In this document: in pieces, positions 50,505 through 59,662 of the stretch
Numbering within the stretch: position 1 is the stretch's first letter
How the letters are laid out: every line of letters begins with the position of its first letter
Origin: Arthrobacter sp. Hiyo8
Lineage (GTDB): Bacteria > Actinomycetota > Actinomycetes > Actinomycetales > Micrococcaceae
Length of the DNA stretch: 64,000 bases
Reading direction: 5' to 3'
Assembly: GCA_001549895.1 (NCBI GenBank)
Contig: AP014719.1
Coordinates: 3,968,001-4,032,000 of the forward strand
Made by a program: the position numbers and the translations under genes
Notes under the pieces: model-generated
The model's input: only the letters and a program-made list of their open reading frames with translations
Databases searched by the model: none
What the model was told of the DNA's origin: nothing

Positions 50505-51571
50505 GCGACTGGGCAGGAATCCTGTGGCTCGTGGTGCTGTTGATCGGCAACGCCTTCTTTGTCGGCGCCGAGTTTGCCGTAATGTCTGCGCGCCGCAGCC
50601 AGATCGAGCCTTTGGCCCAACGCGGGTCAAAGCGCGCGCAGACCACCCTGTATGCGATGGAACACGTCTCGCTGATGCTGGCGTGTGCCCAGCTTGGCAT
50701 CACGGTGTGTTCTTTGCTGATTCTCCTCGTGGCGGAGCCTGCCATCCACCATTTGCTGGGGGCGCCGCTGGAGTCCGTCGGCGTCCCTGTTGAATTGGCA
50801 GACGTCATCGCGTTTGCGGTTGCCTTGCTCGCGGTCACCTTCCTGCATGTCACCTTTGGCGAGATGGTCCCCAAGAACATCTCTGTTTCGGTCGCAGACA
50901 AGGCGGCTTTGCTTCTGGCGCCGCCGTTGGTCCACGTGGCCCGCTTCGTGAAGCCCGTCATCTGGACGCTGAACTGGCTGGCCAACCGCATCCTTCGCTT
51001 GATGAAGATCGAGCCCAAGGACGAGGTGACCTCCTCCTTTACCCTCGAGGAAGTGCAGTCCATCGTGCAGGAATCGACCCGTCACGGGCTGGTGGACGAC
51101 GACGCCGGCCTGCTGAGCGGCGCTTTGGAGTTTTCCGAGCACACCGCTGCGCACATCATGGTGCCGCTGGACAAACTCGTCACGCTCAAGCCTGGCTCGA
51201 CGCCGCGGCAACTCGAGAAAGCGGTCAGCCGCACCGGTTTCTCACGCTTCCCCGTGTTGGACGACGACGGTGAGCTGACCGGTTACCTTCACATCAAGGA
51301 TGTGCTTTCCATTCCCGAGGAAGGGCGCCGCTATCCGATCGCGGAAAGCCGGATCCGGTCCCTCGTGAACCTCGCACCGGAAGACGAGATCGAAGATGCG
51401 ATGGCCGTGATGCAGCGGACCGGCTCGCATCTGGGTCGCGTGGTGGGGACGGGCGGTGCGACTCTGGGGGTGTTGTTCCTGGAAGACGTCATCGAACAGC
51501 TTGTGGGCGAGATCCGCGACGCCACCCAGGCCAGGGGAATCCGCCGGCTGGGCGGAACGGAATCAGCGTAG
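50501..51571 (+). CDS. CNNM/CorC (HlyC) family membrane protein 2
   Basis: 356 residues, intact. The DUF21 region (GNAFFVGAEFAVMSARRSQIE, LGITVCSLLILL, GEMVPKNISVS) has four membrane segments; the CBS pair begins VPLDKLVTLKPGSTP and ends LFLEDVIEQLVGEIRDAT. It lacks the CorC_HlyC C-terminal domain of the gene before it. It starts at ATG 50501, overlapping the previous stop, so the two may form a heteromer. Confidence 0.88.
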   Translation: MSDWAGILWLVVLLIGNAFFVGAEFAVMSARRSQIEPLAQRGSKRAQTTLYAMEHVSLMLACAQLGITVCSLLILLVAEPAIHHLLGAPLESVGVPVELADVIAFAVALLAVTFLHVTFGEMVPKNISVSVADKAALLLAPPLVHVARFVKPVIWTLNWLANRILRLMKIEPKDEVTSSFTLEEVQSIVQESTRHGLVDDDAGLLSGALEFSEHTAAHIMVPLDKLVTLKPGSTPRQLEKAVSRTGFSRFPVLDDDGELTGYLHIKDVLSIPEEGRRYPIAESRIRSLVNLAPEDEIEDAMAVMQRTGSHLGRVVGTGGATLGVLFLEDVIEQLVGEIRDATQARGIRRLGGTESA

Positions 51572-51572
51572 C

Positions 51573-51604
51573 CTCCTGCTGGCCTCCAACGGGGCCGGCA
51601 GGAG
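51573..51604 (+). terminator. Weak hairpin after the CNNM pair
   Basis: Arms 51573-51584 and 51593-51604 (one G-T pair). No T run follows, so termination is uncertain. Confidence 0.4.
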
Positions 51605-51618
51605 CCACCCAAAATTCT

Positions 51619-51639
51619 AAATAGGAATCATTCCCATTT
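51619..51639 (+). promoter_or_regulatory. Candidate Zur operator
   Basis: The core GGAATCATTCC (51624-51634) is an inverted repeat set in AT-rich flanks, 62 bases before znuA. Its complement contains AATGATT, which occurs in actinobacterial Zur boxes. The zur gene closes the same cluster. Confidence 0.55.
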
Positions 51640-51695
51640 GTGGGTACACTCATGGAGTCCCTGTTGTGCTTGATCCGGTAGATCCGAGGTTTTCC

Positions 51696-52657
51696 GTGCG
51701 TCGTGCCGCCGCCGCCTTTCCCTTGCCGCCCGCCTTTCGCTTGCCGCTTCCGCGGGCCTGGCAGTCCTGCTTTCCGCATGCGCGGCACCCGCCGCGACGG
51801 CGCCGTCGTCGTCCTCCGGGGTGATCGACGTGGTGGCCTCAACCAGCGTGTACGGCGACATCGCCAAGAGCGTCGGCGGTGACAAAGTGTCAGTCACCTC
51901 CATCATCAGCAAGACCAGCCAGGATCCGCACTCCTACGAGGCAAGCACCCAGGACAAGCTGGCCGTCTCCAAGGCCCAATTGGTGATCGACAACGGCGCG
52001 GGCTACGACGACTTCTTCAGCAAGCTGGCCGATGACAGCAAGGTCGCTGCGGACAAGACCCTTACCGCCGTCAACGTCTCCGGGCTCCTTCCCGCGGCCA
52101 CGGCCGGCACATCTCCCTCAGCGGTGCCGGAAGGGTTCAACGAGCACGTCTGGTACAACTTCGACGCGATGGCGAAAGTGGCCGATGCTATCGCTGCGAA
52201 GCTCGGAAGCCTGAACCCCGCCGATGCCAAGACCTTTACCGCCAATGCCAACAAGTTCAAGTCCTCGCTGACCGGACTCAGCGCCAAAGTCGCAGCGATC
52301 AAGGCTTCCAAGGGTTCCGCTCCGGTAGCGGTTACAGAGCCCGTACCGGGGTATTTGCTTGAGGCTGCGGGCTTGGAGAACAAGACGCCCGAGGAATTCA
52401 GCCATGCCATTGAGGTCGGCTCGGACGTTCCGCCGGCAGCGGTCAAGGAAACGAGCGATCTGATTGCCTCGAAGTCGGTTCGCTTCCTCGCGTACAACGA
52501 GCAGACCGCCAGTGCTGAGACGGAAAAGCTGAAGGCCGCGGCAACTGCTGCCGGCGTCCCGGTGATCGCTTTTACCGAGACACTTCCCGAGGGCAAGGAC
52601 TACGCTGCCTGGATGACGGACAATGTGGGCAACGTTGCTGCTGCCCTGAACAAGTAA
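51696..52657 (+). CDS. znuA: Zinc ABC transporter substrate-binding lipoprotein, ZnuA-like
   Basis: About 320 residues; one frameshift near 51730. The signal peptide ends in the lipobox LLSAC. Two lobes of cluster A-I binding proteins are seen: SVYGDIAKSVGG, QDPHSYEAS (His ligand), NEHVWYNFDAM (second His), FSHAIEVGSD (third His), and FLAYNEQTAS. There is no His-rich loop. It captures Zn (or Mn) for the ABC importer next door. GTG 51696 has GAGG upstream. Confidence 0.87.
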
Positions 52658-52775
52658 AGGCTTATGCAGATACGAACAGACGGGCCCCGCAATCGTCCTA
52701 AGATATACAGGGCGGCTGCGGGGCCTCCCTGTTCATCCAAGTGCAGGCCGGCAGCGACATCTCTTCGCGAACCCC

Positions 52776-53607
52776 ATGGATCGAGGATTCTTTTTGACAC
52801 CGGTAGTGAGCCTTCGCGGCGCGGGCCTCCAGTTTGGCCAACGGGCCCTCTGGAAGGACCTCGACGTGGACATCCAGGCGGGTGAGTTCTTCGCTGTGCT
52901 CGGCCCAACGGCAGCGGCAAGACCAGCTTCCTCAAAGTCCTCCTCGGTTTGCAGCAGCTTCACTCGGGGACGGTGACCGTGGCCGGACAGGCCGTGGAAC
53001 GTGGCAGCCGGAAAATCGGCTATATCCCGCAGCAGAAGTCCTTTGCTCCGGATACGCCCTTGCGCGCCAGGGACCTCGTGGCCCTCGGCGTCGACGGCCA
53101 CCGTTGGGGCCTGCGGATCAAGGCCAAGGCCGTCAATGAGCGCGTCGACGCCCTCCTGGACTTGGTGGGGCGAGTGACTACGCCCGCGTACCGCTTGGCC
53201 AATTGTCCGGTGGCGAGCAACAGAGGCTCCGGGTTGCACAAGCCCTTGCCGCGGAGCCTGAACTCCTGCTCTGCGACGAACCGCTGCTGTCTTTGGACCT
53301 GCACCACCAGCAGGCCGTAAGTGCCCTCATCAACCAGCAATGCCACGAGCGGAACAGCGCCGTGGTGTTCGTGACGCACGAGATCAACCCGGTCATCGAC
53401 TACGTAGACCGCGTCCTCTACCTTGCCGGCGGCAGGTTCCGCGTGGGAACACCGGAAGAGGTCATGACCACCGAGGTCCTGTCCGAGCTGTACAACAGCC
53501 GCGTTGAGGTCATCCGCGCGAACGGCAGGATCGTCGTCGTCGGCCTTCCGGACGCGACGACGCACTACCACGATGACGCCCACGCCGGTGTGGAGGAAGG
53601 TCACTAA
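52776..53607 (+). CDS. znuC: Zinc ABC transporter ATP-binding protein, ZnuC-like
   Basis: About 277 residues; two gaps (near 52912, where CCC is CC, and near 53170). Repaired Walker A GPNGSGKTS, Q-loop GYIPQQKSF, signature LSGGEQQRLRV, Walker B LLLCDEP and switch His in FVTHEIN. The C-terminal tail is His-rich (THYHDDAHAG), perhaps a metal sensor. ATG 52776 is used; TTG 52794 is another possibility. znuB starts right at the stop. Confidence 0.88.
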
Positions 53608-54524
53608 ATGGATCTCGGAAGCATCCTGCACACCATCTTCAACTTTGAAAACTATGGCGAACTGCTGGCCCTGGTCCAGAATTCCATCTGGGCCGGTGCG
53701 GTCCTTGGCCTGCTCGGCGGGCTCATAGGCACTTTTGTCATGAAGCGGGACCTCGCCTTCGCGGTGCACGGCATTTCGGAGTTGTCCTTCGCCGGTGCCT
53801 CCTTTGCCCTGCTTATCGGGGCGGACATCATTTTCGGTTCGCTCGCGGGATCCGTTGCGGCTGCGCTGCTTCTGGGACTCATGGGCGTCCGGGCGCGGAC
53901 AAGAACTCGATCATTGGCGTCATCATGCCGTTCGGGCTAGGCCTGGGCATCTTGTTCCTGGCCCTCTACCAAGGCCGGGCGGCCAACAAGTTCGGGCTAC
54001 TGACCGGCCAGATCGTCTCAGTGGACACTGTCCAGCTCCAGGTCCTGGCAGGCACGGCCGTGGTGGTCATGCTCGCTCTGGCCGCGATATGGCGCCCGCT
54101 CAGCTTCGCCAGTGTGGATCCTGAGATGGCGGAAGCCAGGGGAGTGCCTGTCCGCGGCCTGGCAATTGCCTTCATGGTGTTGCTCGGCGTCAGCGTTGCC
54201 TTGTCCATCCAGATAGTCGGCGCGCTTCTGGTGCTGGCCTTGCTGATCACGCCCGCTGCCGCTGCCCTTCGCGTGACCACTTCGCCGCGGCTCGTGGTCT
54301 TGTTGAGCGTGGTCTTTGCAATCACAGCGACTGTGGGCGGCATCCTCCTGGCGCTCGGCAGCAGGATTCCCATCAGCCCCTATGTCACCACGTTGTCGTT
54401 CCTGATCTATGTGGTGTGCCGGGTCATCGGCAACGTGCGCGCCAAACGCGGGAACAACGGCCGGATCGTCCGTCCCCACGCTGCCATGGGCCAGGCAGTG
54501 GAAGACCAGGCGGTAGCCGGCTAG
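53608..54524 (+). CDS. znuB: Zinc ABC transporter permease, ZnuB-like
   Basis: About 305 residues; one frameshift near 53895 (restores ADKNSIIGVIMPFGLG). Eight to nine membrane helices; VHGISELSFAGASFA and ADKNSIIG are typical of the cluster A-I permease family. Transports Zn(2+) with ZnuA and ZnuC. The zur gene is convergent and overlaps by four bases. Confidence 0.9.
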
Positions 54525-55015
54525 AGCAGGCCCGCGGCCTTCTTGGCAGTGCACTCAGGGCAGAGCCCGAAAATCTCCACCGTGTGCGCCACTTCGGTGT
54601 AGCCGTTCTCGGCAGCCACCCGGGCTGCCCACGTCTCCACCGCCGGAGCTTCCACTTCGACGGCCTTGCCGCAATTGCGGCACAGCAAATGGTGGTGGTG
54701 GCCTGTGACCGCGCAGCGGCGGTAGACGGCTTCGCCATCGGCGTTTCTCAGAACATCGATCAGGCCGTCGTCGGCAAGTGACTGCAGGATGCGGTACGCC
54801 GTGGCCAGGGACACCGAGACGCCTTGGTTCTGGAGCAGCCGGTACAGTTCCTGGGTGCTCACGAAATCGTCGAGTTCGTCCAGGGCGGCGCTGACGGCCA
54901 GGCGTTGCTTGGTGACGCGCTGCTCTTTGACGGCGGGATCCTTGGCATCCGGAAGCGACCGGGCTGTGGGCCCGGACGTGGCGGCATGGGCGCCCTGTGA
55001 CATTCGTGGACTCAT
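54521..55015 (-). CDS. zur: Fur-family zinc regulator Zur
   Basis: 164 residues from ATG 55015 (ATG 55003 also possible). Winged helix (LDDFVSTQELYRLLQNQGVSVSLATAYRIL), GHHHHLLCRNCGK with Cys pair, and a final CPEC: the structural zinc site and regulatory site of Zur. It represses zinc uptake genes when zinc is high. Placement beside znuACB decides Zur over Fur. Confidence 0.88.
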   Translation of the reverse strand: MSPRMSQGAHAATSGPTARSLPDAKDPAVKEQRVTKQRLAVSAALDELDDFVSTQELYRLLQNQGVSVSLATAYRILQSLADDGLIDVLRNADGEAVYRRCAVTGHHHHLLCRNCGKAVEVEAPAVETWAARVAAENGYTEVAHTVEIFGLCPECTAKKAAGLL

Positions 55016-55111
55016 TTCGATGTGGTTGTTCGCAAGTACCAACGTTACCAGCAGGCCACGCTCGGACGCCGGTTCGTGGACACCATTGGAGGCCCGTCCT
55101 AGGCTGGCTCC

Positions 55112-55768
55112 ATGAAGCTCACCAAGTTCACCCACGCTTGTGTCCGCCTGCAAAAGGACAGCCAGGTCCTTGTGATCGACCCCGGGACTTTTTCCGAGTC
55201 CGAGGAAGCGCTCGCAGGCGCCCACGCGGTGCTGATCACCCATGAGCACGCCGACCACGTGGACGTGGACGCCGTCGTCGGAGCCCTCAAGCGAAACCCA
55301 GGGCTGCAGGTGCACGCACCCTCCGGTGTCGCGTCCCGACTTGCCGAGAAGGCGGGCGACGACGGCGAGCGTGTACACGCCGTCGAACCCGGCACCTCTT
55401 TTGAAACCGGGGGCTTCGCGATCCGTTCCTTCGGAGGGCAGCATGCCCTCATCCACCCGCAGATTCCGGTGGTGGCCAACATCGGCTACCTCGTGGACGA
55501 AAATGTCTTCCACCCCGGGGACTCATTCGTCGTCCCCGATGGCATCGACGTGCAAACCCTGCTGGTGCCCATCCACGCGCCGTGGTCAAAGGTGGGCGAA
55601 GTGGTTGACTTCGTGATCGCGGTCCGCGCACCCCAGGCCTACCCGGTCCACGATGGCCTGCTTAATGAACTCGGACGCGGTTTGGTGGAAGGCCACGTAA
55701 CCCGGATCGGCGCGAAGTACGGTACCCGCTATGCGAGGTTGTCGCCGCTCGAGTCCGTGGAGGTCTAG
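55112..55768 (+). CDS. MBL-fold metallohydrolase, UlaG-like
   Basis: 218 residues, intact. HEHADHVD (residues 46-53) is the metal site; further ligands are in FGGQHA and GDSFVV; YPVHDGLL closes the fold. Substrate unknown; members of this family cut phosphodiester or lactone bonds. Divergent from zur by 96 bases. Confidence 0.8.
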   Translation: MKLTKFTHACVRLQKDSQVLVIDPGTFSESEEALAGAHAVLITHEHADHVDVDAVVGALKRNPGLQVHAPSGVASRLAEKAGDDGERVHAVEPGTSFETGGFAIRSFGGQHALIHPQIPVVANIGYLVDENVFHPGDSFVVPDGIDVQTLLVPIHAPWSKVGEVVDFVIAVRAPQAYPVHDGLLNELGRGLVEGHVTRIGAKYGTRYARLSPLESVEV

Positions 55769-55782
55769 CTCAGTCTGCGCCG

Positions 55783-56871
55783 CCTACATGCTGCCCGGCC
55801 ACGTACTTGTCTCGAAGAAGTCGGCCAGTACGGCCTCGTATGGGGCGGGATCCAGGCCGCGCTCAGCGAGCCAGTCCGGGTTGTAGTAGCTGCCGCGTAG
55901 CGATCACCGGCGTCGCACATGAGTGACACGATGCTGCCGCGCTTTCCCTGGGCCACCATCTCGGCAATCAGTTGGCAAACACCCCACAGGTTGGTTCCCG
56001 TGGAGGGCCCGGCGTGCAGCCCGGCCAGCCTGCGCAGGTGCCGCATGGCGGCCACAGAAGCGGCATCGGGGACCTGGATCATGGTGTCGATGACGGCCGG
56101 GACGAAGCTGGGTTCCATGCGCGGCCGTCCGATGCCTTCGATCCAGGATGGCATTCCCGTCGAGTAGTCCGAGACGCCGTCGCGCCAGCCGGGGTAGAAC
56201 GCGGAATTTTCAGGATCGACCACGGCCAGCCGCGTTGAGTGGCAGTGGTACCGCAGGTACCGGCCGATCGTGGCGCTGGTGCCGCCGGTGCCGGCGCCCA
56301 CCACGATCCACTCGGGCACCGGATGTTCTTCGAGGGCGAGTTGCTCGAAAATCGATTCCGCAATGTTGTTGTTGCCGCGCCAGTCGGTGGCGCGCTCAGC
56401 AAAGGTGAATTGGTCCATGTAGTAACCGCCGGACGTCCGGGCAACCTCCTCGGCCATTGCGTAGACCTCAGAGGCGTGATCCACAAGGAGGCAGGCGCCA
56501 CCGAACTCTTCGATGAGGGCGATCTTTTCCGGGCTGGTGGTCCGGGTCATCACGGCGATGAACGGAAGTCCGATCAGCCTGGCGAAGTACGCCTCGGACA
56601 CGGCGGTACTCCCGCTGGAAGCCTCCACGATGGTGGTCCCTTCCGTGATCCATCCATTGACCAGGCCGTAGAGGAAAAGCGAGCGGGCCAAGCGATGCTT
56701 GAGGCTGCCCGAACGGTGCGTGGACTCGTCCTTGAGGTAGAGCTGGACACCCCAGTGTTCGGGGAGCGGCACTGCGTAGAGGTGCGTATCCGCCGAGCGG
56801 TTGTTCTCGGCTTCGATTCGTCGGATTGCCTCGCTGGCCCATGCCCGGTCCTGGTTGCGTAGAGTGCTCAC
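55783..56871 (-). CDS. PLP-dependent cysteine synthase-family enzyme, Cds1-like
   Basis: About 363 residues; one frameshift near 55896 joins to SYYNPDWLAERGLDP and the end STWPGSM. PLP Lys is in HRSGSLKHRLA; the phosphate-binding loop is GAGTGGTSATIG. Family beta-replacement enzymes include CysK and the cysteine desulfhydrase Cds1 (Rv3684), which this protein resembles in length and ends. It may make H2S from cysteine. It is divergent from the sulfurtransferase. Confidence 0.82.
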
Positions 56872-56986
56872 CGATCCAGCCTACCGGCGGAGGCTGCCGC
56901 CCAAGGATAGGCTGGTAGCCGGTTGGCAGCTGCACGGCGGCAGCGTCGCAATCGTTTGGTAGACACAGCAAAACAAAGGAGATTTG

Positions 56987-57840
56987 ATGGCCACGATCAT
57001 TGACGCAGCCGCACTCAAGGACCGCATGGATGCGGGCAAGCGGACTGTGTTGCTCGACGTCCGGTGGGTGTTGGGCGATCCGCACGGCCATTCGCACTTC
57101 CGCCAAGCCCACATTCCTGGCGCGGTCTATGTGGACCTCCATCACGAACTCGCCGATCCCACGGCCGAGGGCCAGGGGAGGCATCCGTTGCCGTCCACCG
57201 CTGCTTTGCAGCGGAGCGCCCGTGCCTGGGGAATCAACGACGGCGATACCGTGGTTGCCTACGACGACAGCGGCAGCACTGCCGCGGCACGGTTGTGGTG
57301 GCTGCTGCGGGACGCCGGTTTCCATTCCGTCTTCCTGCTCGACGGTGGACTGGGTGCCTGGCGCGCCGCAGGCCACCCGCTGGCGCAGGACGAGCAACCG
57401 CCGGTTCCGGGCGACGTCGTGCTTGGACACGGCCACATGGATGCCATCAGCATGGAGGACGCGGCTGACTGGCACAGCCGTGGAATCCTTCTCGATGCCC
57501 GGGCGGGGAGCGCTACCGGGGCGAAATCGAACCCATTGATCCCCGCGCGGGACACATTCCCGGCGCGCTGAGCGCCCCCACCAGCGGAAACCTCGGACCG
57601 GACGGCACGTTCCTCCGCGCAGCGCAGCTCCGCAATAGATTTGCTGCCCTGGGCATCGACGAAGGCAGCAAGGTAGCGGTTTACTGCGGCTCCGGGGTGA
57701 CGGCAGCCCACGAAATCGCCGCCCTCGAAATCGCCGGATTCAGGGCAGCCCTCTTCCCGGGCTCCTTTTCGCAATGGTCCTCGCTCGACGCCAACCCGGT
57801 TGTCACCGGTGCAGCGCCGCTAGGCACTCCGGGCCCATGA
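56987..57840 (+). CDS. Thiosulfate/3-mercaptopyruvate sulfurtransferase (two rhodanese domains)
   Basis: About 284 residues; one frameshift near 57508 (GGGG for five G). Two rhodanese domains: residues 1-130 (VLLDVRWVLGDPHG, FLLDGGLGAW) and 155-284 with the active Cys in VYCGSGVTAAHE. Moves sulfane sulfur to thiols or cyanide. AAAGGAG precedes the ATG. The divergent gene is also a cysteine enzyme, so a sulfide pair is likely. Confidence 0.88.
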
Positions 57841-57918
57841 GTCATGGGTCCGGTGACGCCGGAGGGGTATGGCAGCGCGGAGTGGCAAAAAATCCGCCCG
57901 CAGGGGTAGCGTCGAGGC

Positions 57919-59097
57919 ATGACTCCCGGACGCCCCGTTCCTCCGCCCCTTGGCAAGCCGCTCGTCGTGAGTGACGAGACCGCGGAGGCCAGCCCCGCTG
58001 CACCCGTGGCCGCGAAAGGCATGCCGACCCTGGCTGCCGCATACGGCGCCACTTCCGCGGAAAGCGGTCTTGTCCCGCTGACAGTGGCCCGCCGCGTTCC
58101 CAAGGAAGACGACGTCGAGATCGAGATCGACTTCTGCGGTCTTTGCCACTCCGATGTCCACGCGACGCGGGGCGAATGGGGTGCCCAGAGCTATCCGCTC
58201 GTCCCAGGCCACGAAATCGTGGGCCGGGTCCGTCGGGTGGGCTCCGCCGTCGACGACTTCGTGCCCGGAGACCTGGTGGGCGTCGGTTGCTTGGTGGACT
58301 CCTGCCGCGAGTGCGATAGCTGCCTCGAAGGCTTGGAGCAGTATTGCGAACGCGGAAACGTCGGCACCTATGGGGTGAAGGATTCCTGGAACGGCGGCGC
58401 CATCACCCAAGGCGGTTACTCCACTTCCGTGGTGGTTGACCGCCGCTTCGTGTTGCGCGTTCCCGAGGGCCTTGACCCGGCCGCGGCGGCGCCCTTGCTG
58501 TGCGCGGGCATCACCACCTACTCGCCGCTTCGCTACTTCGACGTCGAGGAGGGGACGTGGTGGGCGTCGTCGGACTTGGCGGACTCGGCCACATGGCGGT
58601 CAAGATCGCGAAGGCCATGGGGGCGCAGGTGGTGGTCTTCACCACCTCGGATGCCAAGGTCGAGGCGGCAATAGAGCTCGGTGCGGACGACGTGATCCTC
58701 TCGAAGGACCCCGAAGCCATGGAAGGCGCCGACCGCACTATCGACGTCATTATCGACACCGTCGCGGCGCCCCATGACCTGAACCCGTACTTCCGGACCT
58801 TGCGGCTGAACGGCGCCTCTTCCAGTTGGGCTGCCTCCCACCGACATGCCTCCGGTCAGTCCTGGCGCGCTGATCCGGCGGCGGCTCTCCTATGCAGGCT
58901 CGTTGATCGGCGGCATTGCCGAGACCCAGGAAATGCTGGATTTCTGCGCTGAGCACGGCGTCGTCAGCGAAGTCGAAGTGGTCACCGCCCGGCAACTCAA
59001 TGAAGCCTACGACCGCATGGTTGCCGGCGACGTCAAATACCGTTTCGTCCTCGATACCAAGACCCTTCAGCCCCCTTCGGAAAAGGCAGACGTATGA
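57919..59097 (+). CDS. Zinc-type NAD(P)-dependent alcohol dehydrogenase
   Basis: About 393 residues; three one-base gaps (near 58555, 58818 and 58833). Catalytic zinc: Cys in CGLCHSDVH, GHE; structural zinc in CRECDSCLEGLEQYC. Rossmann motif GLGGLGHMAVK. YahK/AdhC-type medium-chain dehydrogenase acting on aldehydes/alcohols. ATG 57919 would add an N-terminal extension; ATG 58021 (MPTLAAAYG) is the start used by most relatives. The HIT gene overlaps its stop. Confidence 0.85.
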
Positions 59098-59522
59098 GCA
59101 CCCTCTTCACCAAGATCATCAACGGCGAGATTCCCGGACGTTTTGTCTGGAAGGACGACGATGTGGTGGCTTTCCTGACCATCGCCCCGCTGACCGATGG
59201 CCACACCCTCGTGGTGCCGCGCGAAGAGGTGGACCGCTGGACCGACGTCCCTCCCGAGCTCCTCAACAAAGTCATGTCGGTCGCGCAGATAATCGGCAAG
59301 GCACAAGTGGAGGCGTTTGGCGCACCACGGGCGGGGCTGTCCGTGGTGGGCTTCGAAGTGGAGCACTTCCACGTGCACGTCTTCCCGGCAACGTCCCTGG
59401 CCGATTTCGATTTCGGAACCGTGGAGCACAACCCGGACCCTGCCCGGCTCGACGCGAATGCGGCAAAACTCCGCGCCGGGCTCGTCGCCGCCGGACACGG
59501 CGAGTACGTTCCCGCAGATTGA
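59094..59522 (+). CDS. HIT family nucleotide hydrolase
   Basis: 142 residues, intact. HIT motif HFHVHVF near residue 83; the N-terminal TKIINGEIPGRFVW is typical. Hydrolyses nucleotide phosphoramidates or similar. ATG overlaps the preceding TGA (ATGA). Confidence 0.9.
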   Translation: MSTLFTKIINGEIPGRFVWKDDDVVAFLTIAPLTDGHTLVVPREEVDRWTDVPPELLNKVMSVAQIIGKAQVEAFGAPRAGLSVVGFEVEHFHVHVFPATSLADFDFGTVEHNPDPARLDANAAKLRAGLVAAGHGEYVPAD

Positions 59523-59537
59523 GGCTGGCACCCAGCT

Positions 59538-59648
59538 ACGCTCGCTCACCTTTGGTGGTGTTTTCCCAAACGCTCGCTCACCTTTGGCAGGAATGGCCGT
59601 ATAGGTGAGCGGGCGTCCTGGGATTTGGCCATATAGGTGAGCGGGCGT
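59538..59648. repeat. Ordered array of two direct and two inverted repeats
   Basis: ACGCTCGCTCACCTTTGG occurs at 59538-59555 and 59570-59587. TGGCC(G/A)TATAGGTGAGCGGGCGT occurs at 59594-59616 and 59626-59648. Both pairs are spaced 32 bases start to start, and the second kind is the reverse complement of the first over ACGCYCGCTCACCT. It lies between HIT and hrpA stops, where a terminator is expected. Confidence 0.8.
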
Positions 59649-59662
59649 TGGTACCGCCCCGG

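Noticed and set aside
49843..51063. A 406-codon open frame antisense to the CNNM genes
   Set aside because: No motif, and it spans the overlap of two clear genes.
59538..59648. Repeat array as a CRISPR
   Set aside because: Only four units, two of them inverted, and the spacers are not of constant unique kind; no cas genes nearby.
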